From the NCBI GenBank assembly GCA_964402115.1, contig CAYOBW010000111.1:1-22273 (forward strand): a stretch of DNA of 22,273 nucleotides. Reading direction: 5' to 3'. Within the stretch, counting starts at the first letter, position 1, and every line of letters starts with the position of its first letter. This document shows, in pieces, positions 17,076 through 22,273 of the stretch. Below the pieces are notes generated by a model, which did not search any database, was not told the DNA's origin, and was given only the letters and a program-made list of their open reading frames with translations. Position numbers and translations under genes: made by a program. Source of the DNA: CAYOBW01 sp964402115 (GTDB lineage: Bacteria > Verrucomicrobiota > Kiritimatiellia > UBA8416 > CAYOBW01).

Positions 17076-17124
17076 CGACCGTTCGCTGTGCTCACTGAGG
17101 ACGAGTACGATGGATCGCCTGCCT

Positions 17125-17153
17125 ACAGCCTAACAGCCCACAGCCTAACAGCC
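17125..17153. repeat. 14-bp tandem direct repeat ACAGCCTAACAGCC
   Basis: Two exact 14-base copies separated by one base, each containing two AC-AGCC units. It lies about 100 bases downstream of the phosphoesterase stop. It has no coding or obvious regulatory explanation. Confidence 0.65.
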
Positions 17154-17255
17154 TAGACGCCCTTCCAGGGTCAATCAAACGCAGATGCGCCCCAGCCATT
17201 CGCAGGATGGCGCTCGGGCCGGTAGCCCCCCCCGGAATCCATGCCTTCTGACCGC

Positions 17256-18137
17256 TCACCCCCCGGCGAGGTCCACCACCGTGATTTCCGGGCGGCAGGC
17301 GAAACGCATGGGGAGGAAGAAGGTGCCGATGCCGGCGCTGACGTTCAGGGGACCGGCAGGTGTCGCGTAAAGTCCTCGCACGTAGGGACCCACGCCGAAC
17401 GGCACGACCGGCGCCCCCACGAACGGGATGCGGATTTGCCCGCCGTGAGAGTGGCCGGCCAGCAGGAGGTCGGCCGGCGGCCCGGCGCGCCGGGCCAGCC
17501 ACAGCGGGTAATGCCCCAGCACGACGGTGGGCACACGGCCGGCGGCCGGCGGGGTTTGGCGCGGCGGGGTGGGCGGCGGGGTCGGTTGGGACGGCGGACT
17601 GACCACGTTCGCGGGCAGCCGTCCCGGCAGGGCGAAGTCGGCCGCCTCGCGCTCCAGCTGCGCCTGCTGCCCGCCGTGGGCGACGAGGCGCAGCGCGCCG
17701 CCGAGGGCCGGAACCTCGCCGCCCTCCAGCCAGTCTCCGCCCGTCGCGCGAAACGCCTCCCGCACAACCGGGGCCGGCACGCCGTGCCAGTGCTCGTGGT
17801 TGCCGGGCACGCCGTAGAGCGGCAACGGCAACCGGGCCAGGCGCTCCAGCAGGGGCGGCAGGTGCCGGAGGTCTTCGACGAGATCGCCCGTGAAGCAGGC
17901 GAGCTCGGCCCCCGCGCCCGCCACCGCGGCGAGCACGCGGTCGAGCCACGCCGTGTCACCCTTGAAGTGCAGGTCGGAGAAGTGCACCAGCCGGCGCCAC
18001 GGGGCCGGACCCAGCCGCAGCCGCCGCACGGCCAGCCAGCGCGGCTCGAGCGCGCCGCCGTCGACAAGGGCCAGCGCCGGCGCGCCATAGAAGGCCAGCC
18101 GCAGCCACTGCCGACGACTCCACGTCCCGCGAAGCAT
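17256..18137 (-). CDS. Calcineurin-like metallophosphoesterase, YkuE/LpxG-type, with N-terminal export or anchor signal
   Basis: This is a two-metal phosphoesterase. The 293-residue protein shows all motif blocks: D55-x-H57 in FSDLHF, TGD at 83-85, GNHEH at 112-116, GH at 208-209, and GHSHGGQ at 228-234. The N-terminus SRRQWLRLA plus a hydrophobic stretch (about 7-24) resembles a Tat signal or a membrane anchor, as in YkuE-type enzymes. Chlamydial LpxG, a UDP-2,3-diacylglucosamine pyrophosphatase of lipid A synthesis, belongs to the same broad group, so an envelope-lipid role is possible but unproven. A Pro/Thr/Gln-rich insert at about 178-200, between GNH and GH, is unusual. The start is the least sure part: ATG 18137 has only a weak ribosome-binding site. 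An open frame reaches 18326, but that extension reads through the hairpin at 18170-18206 and past the start of the divergent SPFH gene. It is transcribed away from the SPFH gene. Confidence 0.9.
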   Translation of the reverse strand: MLRGTWSRRQWLRLAFYGAPALALVDGGALEPRWLAVRRLRLGPAPWRRLVHFSDLHFKGDTAWLDRVLAAVAGAGAELACFTGDLVEDLRHLPPLLERLARLPLPLYGVPGNHEHWHGVPAPVVREAFRATGGDWLEGGEVPALGGALRLVAHGGQQAQLEREAADFALPGRLPANVVSPPSQPTPPPTPPRQTPPAAGRVPTVVLGHYPLWLARRAGPPADLLLAGHSHGGQIRIPFVGAPVVPFGVGPYVRGLYATPAGPLNVSAGIGTFFLPMRFACRPEITVVDLAGG

Positions 18138-18169
18138 GCCGACGAATCTAGGGCAGACCCGGAGCGGTC

Positions 18170-18206
18170 GCAAGGCGTTTCGGCGTTCGGCACGCCAAAG
18201 CCTTGC
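18170..18206. promoter_or_regulatory. Long hairpin in the divergent phosphoesterase/SPFH intergenic region
   Basis: The arm 18170-18186 pairs with 18192-18206 over 15 base pairs, interrupted only by two single-base bulges (G18177 and C18181), with a loop of five bases. It lies 33 bases upstream of the phosphoesterase start and about 110 upstream of the SPFH start. It could be a regulator site serving both genes, or a REP-type repeat. Confidence 0.55.
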
Positions 18207-18232
18207 ATGGGCAGGCGCACCGGGTGTAGCGT
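18203..18232 (+). promoter_or_regulatory. Possible promoter of the SPFH gene
   Basis: TTGCAT (18203-18208) is followed after 18 bases by TAGCGT (18227-18232), which keeps the T, A and final T of a -10 box and has a TG just before it. The -35 overlaps the end of the hairpin at 18170-18206. The leader would be about 75 bases. This is a moderate match in GC-rich DNA. Confidence 0.3.
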
Positions 18233-18315
18233 ACGGGGCATGCGGGGCCAACCCTGCCGTCCGCCGGCGTGTCGCGGTGCGGTACGGCGGGAAGCCACGC
18301 GCGGAGGAAGCGCAC

Positions 18316-19503
18316 ATGGGCATCATCGACAGGCTGCGTCAGGAACTGATCGACATCATCGAGTGGCCGGAGCAGAGCGGCTCCGTGCTCGTCCAGCGCT
18401 TCGAGCGCTTCGAGCGCGAAATCAAGAACGGGGCCAAGCTCATCGTGCGCCCCGGCCAGCGCGCCGTATTCGTCAACGAGGGCCGCCTGGCCGATACCTT
18501 CACACCGGGCACACACACCCTCGAGACGCAGAACCTGCCGATCCTGGCCACGCTGCTGGGCTGGAAATACGGCTTCCACTCGCCGTTCAAGGCCGAGGTC
18601 TACTTCGTCAACGCCACCGAGCTGCTGGACCGCAAGTGGGGCACGCCCTCGCCCGTGCTGATGCGCGACCCGGACTTTGGCATGATCCGCCTGCGGGCGC
18701 GGGGCAACTACGCCTTCAAGGTCGGGGAAGCCCCGGATCTCCTCTCCCGCTTCGTCGGCGCGCGCCAGGTGTTCACGCTGGAGGACATGGAGGGGCAGCT
18801 GCGCACCGTCATCGTCTCGGGCCTCTCCGACGCGCTGGGCGAGGCGCGCATCCCCACGCTGGAGCTGCTGTCGCAGTACGACGAGCTGAGCGCGGCGCTG
18901 AAGGCCAAGCTCGCCGCGGCCTTCGCCGGGCTGGGCCTCGAGCTGCTCTCGTTCACGGTCGAGAACATCAGCGTCCCGGACGAGGTGCAGAAGGCGATCG
19001 ACGAGCGCTCCTCCATGGGCGCGCTGGGCAACTTGAACCGCTACGCCCAGTACCAGGCCGCCAACGCCATGCGCGACGCGGCGCAGAACCCGGGCGGCGC
19101 GGGCAACATGATGGGCATGCTGGTGGGAGGGCAGCTGGCGGGCGGCCTCGGCTCCGTGCTGCACCAGGACGCGGGCGCCGGCGCGCCGGCAGCGGCCACG
19201 GCCTGCCCGAAGTGCAGCCAGCCAGTGGCCGCGGGGGCGAAGTTCTGCCCCGGCTGCGGCGCCACGGCGGCTGTGGCGGCGCCGGCGGGCGCGTGCGTGA
19301 AGTGCCAGGCCGCGGTGCCGGCCGGCGCGAAGTTCTGTCCGGCGTGCGGCGCCCCGCAGCAGGCGGCCTGCGTGAAGTGCGGCGCGAACCTGGCGGCAGG
19401 CGCCCGTTTCTGCGCGCAGATCGCGGTCGCCGCCGCCAGCCCGAAACCGAAGGCGGAACGACGCCCGCGCTCCGCGTCGGCGGCGCTGACTTTGGTGCCT
19501 TAA
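18316..19503 (+). CDS. SPFH-domain protein with C-terminal zinc ribbons (YdjI / virion-core-protein-like)
   Basis: This is a 395-residue stomatin/flotillin-superfamily protein of the COG4260 type. The start at 18316 is fixed by GGAGGAA seven bases upstream and by the family-typical MGIIDRLRQELIDIIEW. An N-terminal strand-rich part includes RPGQRAVFVNEG (45-56) and FTPGTHTLET (62-71). The SPFH core runs to about 225 and ends with VENISVPDEVQKAID. A Gly/Met-rich stretch at 258-282 may touch membrane. The tail has zinc ribbons with Cys at 297/300/311/314 and 327/330/341/344, then a third with 352/355/366 but no fourth Cys, ending in a basic Ala/Pro tail. Such proteins are thought to organise membrane regions; Bacillus YdjI works with PspA in membrane stress. 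No pspA is present here. The Tim44/TerB gene follows on the same strand after 184 bases, suggesting linked function. Confidence 0.9.
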   Translation: MGIIDRLRQELIDIIEWPEQSGSVLVQRFERFEREIKNGAKLIVRPGQRAVFVNEGRLADTFTPGTHTLETQNLPILATLLGWKYGFHSPFKAEVYFVNATELLDRKWGTPSPVLMRDPDFGMIRLRARGNYAFKVGEAPDLLSRFVGARQVFTLEDMEGQLRTVIVSGLSDALGEARIPTLELLSQYDELSAALKAKLAAAFAGLGLELLSFTVENISVPDEVQKAIDERSSMGALGNLNRYAQYQAANAMRDAAQNPGGAGNMMGMLVGGQLAGGLGSVLHQDAGAGAPAAATACPKCSQPVAAGAKFCPGCGATAAVAAPAGACVKCQAAVPAGAKFCPACGAPQQAACVKCGANLAAGARFCAQIAVAAASPKPKAERRPRSASAALTLVP

Positions 19504-19504
19504 T

Positions 19505-19548
19505 AGGTTCAGAACTGCTATTCTAAGGAACAAGCTGTTCATGAACCT
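19505..19548 (+). terminator. Hairpin downstream of the SPFH gene, possible terminator
   Basis: Starting two bases after the stop, 19505-19515 pairs with 19537-19548 to give an 11-bp stem with one bulged A (19541) and a 21-base loop. No T-run follows, so it may be a factor-assisted terminator or an mRNA-stabilising end rather than a classic intrinsic terminator. Confidence 0.45.
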
Positions 19549-19626
19549 GAACTCCGTGCGAACCGCAGATTGACGAATACTGTGCCTTAACCGCCGGGAT
19601 CGGCGCAGAAGAACAAGATATTTACG

Positions 19627-19677
19627 CCCTCTCCCGCTGGGAGAGGGACGGGGTGAGGGTTGTGGGCGAAGCCCACA
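19627..19677 (+). repeat. Double hairpin: CCCTCTCCC/GGGAGAGGG element plus a stem abutting the next ribosome-binding site
   Basis: CCCTCTCCC (19627-19635) and GGGAGAGGG (19639-19647) form a perfect 9-bp stem with a three-base loop, followed by GGGGTGAGGG. This is a dispersed intergenic element that I recognise from many GC-rich bacterial genomes. TGTGGGC and GCCCACA (19661-19667, 19671-19677) then form a 7-bp stem ending two bases before the AGGA of the next gene, so it could affect that gene's translation. Confidence 0.6.
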
Positions 19678-19687
19678 TTAGGAAACC

Positions 19688-21667
19688 ATGCCGATGACGA
19701 TCCTGTCAGGCCTGTCTGCACGCGCGACCGGGCTGCGCCGCGCGGCGGCCGGCCTGCTGTCGGTCCTGCCGGTCCTGCTGACCCTGCTGGCGCCCGCCAG
19801 CGCCCTGGCGCGGGCGGGCGGCGGCGAGGGGTTCAGCGGCGGCGGGGATTTCGGCGGGGGCGGCTCGGACGATGGCGGCCTGCCGATCGGCTTGCTGATC
19901 TACCTCGTCTTCGAACACCCCGTCATCGGCGTGCCCGTCCTCATCCTCGTGATCGTCTTCGCCATCAAGAGCGGGCGGTTCGGACGCTCGGCGTACGTCG
20001 GCCAGACCATCCGCCGCGGCGTGCAGGCCCAGGCCGGGAACGCCCTGGCCGAGGGCGTGGCGCGGATCCGGCAACGCGACCCCGGCTTCGACGAGACCGC
20101 GTTCCTCCAGCGCTGCCGGGAGGCTTTTCCGGTGATCCAGCAGGCCTGGAGCAACCAGGACATGACCCCGGCGCGGCGATTCGTGTCCGACGGCGTTTTC
20201 GAGCGCTTCCAGCTGCAGCTCGCCATGCAGCAGCAGCTGCTCATCCGCAACGTCATGGAGCAGGTCGTCGTCGAGACGGCGCGGGTGGCGGGCGTGCATG
20301 CGGACGCGCACTTCGACACCCTGCACGTCGCCATCACGGCCACGGCCGTGGATACGACGGCGGACCTGCGCAGCGGCCGGCGCGTGGCGGGCGCGCCGGA
20401 GCCGGCGCGCTTCACCGAGGTCTGGTCGTTTCTGCGCCGCCCCGGCGCGCGGACGCTCGCCCGGCCCGGGCTACTGGAGGGCTTCTGCCCCAACTGTGGC
20501 GCCCCCCTTGCCGTCGCGGACGCCGTGCAGTGCCCCTCCTGCCAGGCCGTCATCAACTCGGGCGAGTACGACTGGGTGCTGGCCGAGATTTCCCAGGCCG
20601 AAGCCTGGCAGCCGCACGGGAGCTGGCTCGTGCCGGGGCTCGACGAGCTGCGCCGCCGCGACCCGGCCTTCAACACGCAGCATATCGAGGACCGCGCGTC
20701 GGTCATCTTCTGGCGGCTGCGGGCGGCGGAGTGCTTCGCTGCCGACCGGTACCTGCGCAAGGTGTCCCTGCCGGCGTTTCTGAAGGAGCACGCCGCCGTC
20801 TTCCAGCCGCAGCCCGACGGGCAGCACGGGTTCCACGCCGACGCCGCGGTGGGCAGCGTGGAACTGACCGCGGTGGAGGCCGCCGCGAACGCCGACGGGC
20901 TGGACCGTCTCTTCGTCCACATCCGGTGGTCCGGCCGGCGCGAGACAGCGGCCCTGCCCGCGCTGATGCCCCCGGCGCGCGAACAATGCCGTCCCTTCTC
21001 GCAGGATTTCGTGCTGGTGCGCCGGGCCGGCGTGACGTCGGTCGCGGCACACGCGCTCTCCAGCGCCCACTGCCCGGGCTGCGGCGCGCCCGAGACGCCG
21101 ACGACGGACGGCGCCTGCGCGTACTGCGGCGCCGTACAGAACGACGGCTCCACCGGCTGGGTGCTGAGCGCCATCCAACCCCATCGGCAGTCCGCGTTGC
21201 CGGCGCGCCCGCCGGCGCCATCCGGCCTGCCGCCGACGGACAGCCCGCTCCCGCCCGGCGAGCTGACGCCCTTCGCGCAGGCGGACGCGGAGCGCCTGTT
21301 GCAGGCCGCGGCGGCCGTGATGCTGGCGGACGGCACGATCGATGCCCGCGAACAGGCGGCGCTGACGCGCATGGCGGCGCGGCGCGGCGTTACGGCGGAA
21401 CGGCTGCAGCAGCTGGTCGGGCAGGTGCAGGCCGAGGGCGCGGTCACCGCCCTGGCCACCGGCGCCACGCCGCAGAACGCGGCGTTCCTGCAGACGCTGA
21501 TTGTCATGTGCCTGGCGGACGGCGATGTCGCCGCGAACGAGCGGCGCGTCATCAAGGCCCTGGTGGAGCACATGCGCTACACGGACGCGGACATCGAGCA
21601 AATGATCCAGCGCGAGCGCGCCCGCCTCTACCAGCAGGCGCGGCGGGCGCTGACCGGGAAGGCTTGA
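19688..21667 (+). CDS. Membrane protein with two Tim44-like regions, two zinc ribbons and a TerB-like domain
   Basis: This is a 659-residue inner-membrane protein. A signal or first helix (about 18-41) ends ASALARA, then comes the Gly-rich linker GGGEGFSGGG typical of bacterial Tim44-like proteins, and one or two membrane helices at about 64-93. Two Tim44-like regions follow (about 133-252 and 327-447), each starting with a DPxF motif. Each is followed or flanked by a four-Cys ribbon: C267/C270/C282/C285 and C462/C465/C477/C480. After a Pro-rich linker (about 503-526) the C-terminus is a TerB-like helical domain with the acidic repeats DGTIDAREQ (548-556) and DGDVAANER (611-619), which may bind metal. 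Start ATG 19688 has AGGA five bases before it; ATG 19694 is an alternative. The domain mix suggests a membrane-stress or complex-tethering protein. No specific function can be assigned. Its stop is 25 bases from the convergent phosphatidyltransferase stop. Confidence 0.85.
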   Translation: MPMTILSGLSARATGLRRAAAGLLSVLPVLLTLLAPASALARAGGGEGFSGGGDFGGGGSDDGGLPIGLLIYLVFEHPVIGVPVLILVIVFAIKSGRFGRSAYVGQTIRRGVQAQAGNALAEGVARIRQRDPGFDETAFLQRCREAFPVIQQAWSNQDMTPARRFVSDGVFERFQLQLAMQQQLLIRNVMEQVVVETARVAGVHADAHFDTLHVAITATAVDTTADLRSGRRVAGAPEPARFTEVWSFLRRPGARTLARPGLLEGFCPNCGAPLAVADAVQCPSCQAVINSGEYDWVLAEISQAEAWQPHGSWLVPGLDELRRRDPAFNTQHIEDRASVIFWRLRAAECFAADRYLRKVSLPAFLKEHAAVFQPQPDGQHGFHADAAVGSVELTAVEAAANADGLDRLFVHIRWSGRRETAALPALMPPAREQCRPFSQDFVLVRRAGVTSVAAHALSSAHCPGCGAPETPTTDGACAYCGAVQNDGSTGWVLSAIQPHRQSALPARPPAPSGLPPTDSPLPPGELTPFAQADAERLLQAAAAVMLADGTIDAREQAALTRMAARRGVTAERLQQLVGQVQAEGAVTALATGATPQNAAFLQTLIVMCLADGDVAANERRVIKALVEHMRYTDADIEQMIQRERARLYQQARRALTGKA

Positions 21668-21692
21668 CGCACAGGCTGGCCGGCCGCGGGCG

Positions 21693-22273
21693 TCAGGGCT
21701 TGGGGCTCGGCGCCTGCCGCTGCGCCGCCCGGATGCGGCGGGCCTGCCAGAGCGTCGGCACGTTCGCCTGCCACACCGGCAGCGTGAACGTGATGGCCAG
21801 CTCCTCGAGGGCGCCCACCACCGGCAGCGCGGCAAACACGCGGAACGGCCAGGGGGTCACCTCCGCGAACAGCAGGATCACGGCGCCCCCCAGCAGGACG
21901 GCAGAGAGCTTGGCCAACCACGTGTGATGGCAGGGCAGCCGCCCGAACTTCAGGTAGCCCACGATCAAGGGGACGAAGTAGCTCAGGATCAGGGGCACGA
22001 CGAAAACGGCTTCCCGGCGCAGGATGGACTCCCACAGCCACCAGGCGCAGACCGGCAGGCTGACGTAGATGCCCATGTCGCCCAGGCTGTCCAGGCGCGC
22101 CCCGAAGGGCCCTTCGACTTTCATCCGCCGGGCCAGCGGGCCGTCGATCGCATCCGTCAACAGCGCGGCGACGAACAGCCAGAGGAAGGCGCGCGGCTGG
22201 TGCGTCCAAGCCAGGTAGTAGAGCCCGGGCAGGGCCAGGATGCGTCCCGCGCTCAGGAGGTTGGGCAGGTTGA
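21693..22273 (-). CDS. CDP-alcohol phosphatidyltransferase, PgsA-like (5' end outside window)
   Basis: This integral membrane enzyme transfers a phosphatidyl group from CDP-diacylglycerol to an alcohol in phospholipid synthesis. The frame is open from the window edge to TGA 21693, with 192 residues visible. Counting from the first full codon (22271), the sequence begins NLPNLLSAGRILALPG, which matches the usual N-terminus of PgsA-type enzymes, so only a few residues are probably missing. The family motif D-x2-D-G-x2-A-R-x8-G-x3-D-x3-D is complete at D40, D43, G44, A47, R48, G57, D61 and D65. Several hydrophobic helices follow (about 67-85, 90-105, 115-135, 140-160). A TTG at 22160 could be mistaken for the start, but it sits at the motif and would remove the first helix. 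Phosphatidylglycerophosphate synthase is the best guess; cardiolipin or inositol-type enzymes share the motif. It converges on the Tim44/TerB gene. Confidence 0.9.
   Translation of the reverse strand, partial: NLPNLLSAGRILALPGLYYLAWTHQPRAFLWLFVAALLTDAIDGPLARRMKVEGPFGARLDSLGDMGIYVSLPVCAWWLWESILRREAVFVVPLILSYFVPLIVGYLKFGRLPCHHTWLAKLSAVLLGGAVILLFAEVTPWPFRVFAALPVVGALEELAITFTLPVWQANVPTLWQARRIRAAQRQAPSPKP

Larger units (their letters stand above)
16865..17255. other. Noncoding region with short repeats
   Basis: About 390 bases with no convincing gene between the giant gene's promoter and the phosphoesterase stop. It holds a small array of TCGTCC units (three copies plus TCGA, 17027-17048) and a 10-bp perfect hairpin (17039-17048 with 17066-17075, 17-base loop). 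It also has a 14-bp direct repeat ACAGCCTAACAGCC (17125-17138 and 17140-17153). A 72-codon open frame at 16915-17133 has no domain and runs through these repeats. Confidence 0.6.

Noticed and set aside
17241..19526. A 761-codon plus-strand open frame spanning the phosphoesterase and SPFH genes
   Set aside because: It runs antisense to the phosphoesterase and out of frame through the SPFH gene. Both of those have intact catalytic or family motifs.
21668..21692. A bidirectional terminator between the two convergent genes
   Set aside because: The 25-base gap has GC-rich partial symmetry but no clear stem with a T-run, so I do not call one.
19660..21927. A 755-codon plus-strand frame overlapping the Tim44/TerB gene
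   Set aside because: Out of frame with the 659-residue protein that has a signal peptide, two Cys4 ribbons and a ribosome-binding site; the alternative is Arg/Ala/Pro-rich without domains.

Overview
This is a GC-rich (by eye about two thirds G+C) chromosomal stretch from a Gram-negative bacterium. The envelope type is shown by a tripartite efflux system with an outer-membrane channel and by a giant secreted protein built of autotransporter-associated beta-strand (PATR-like) repeats. Giant PATR proteins, long GC-rich hairpin repeats between genes, and the SPFH/zinc-ribbon and Tim44/TerB proteins together suggest the PVC superphylum (Verrucomicrobiota, Kiritimatiellota or Lentisphaerota). No rRNA, ribosomal protein or other phylogenetic marker is present, so the phylum is an inference. 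I see no tRNA, rRNA, CRISPR array, transposase, integrase or prophage gene.

Layout. 1-2355 (minus): most of a presequence-protease-like M16C zinc metallopeptidase, cut by the window edge at its C-terminus. 2356-2690: intergenic DNA with a GC-rich inverted repeat. 2691-8100 (minus): a compact five-gene operon, transcribed tetR, outer-membrane factor, MacA-like adaptor, MacB-type ATPase, MacB-type permease. Three of its four junctions are start/stop overlaps and the fourth is a 25-base gap. A TTGACA promoter with a possible operator lies just upstream of tetR. 8166-8419: intergenic DNA with a perfect 21-bp inverted repeat. 8420-16768 (minus): one 2782-residue exported beta-strand-repeat protein with long internal super-repeats, preceded by a good sigma70-type promoter. 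16865-17255: noncoding DNA rich in short repeats. 17256-18137 (minus): a membrane-anchored or Tat-exported calcineurin-like phosphoesterase of the YkuE/LpxG type. 18316-19503 (plus): a YdjI-type SPFH protein with zinc ribbons. 19688-21667 (plus): a membrane protein with two Tim44-like regions, two zinc ribbons and a TerB-like C-terminus. 21693-22273 (minus): a CDP-alcohol phosphatidyltransferase, cut at its N-terminus.

How the genes work together. The tetR operon is a self-contained, probably autoregulated MacAB-TolC-type exporter: ATPase and permease in the inner membrane, adaptor across the periplasm, lipoprotein channel in the outer membrane. The giant repeat protein has its own promoter and no export partner beside it. 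The SPFH and Tim44/TerB genes are same-strand neighbours that share four-cysteine zinc ribbons and membrane association. They look like a membrane-stress pair, and they are the most interesting candidate for an incompletely described system here. The phosphoesterase and the CDP-alcohol transferase flank this pair and both fit envelope lipid metabolism.
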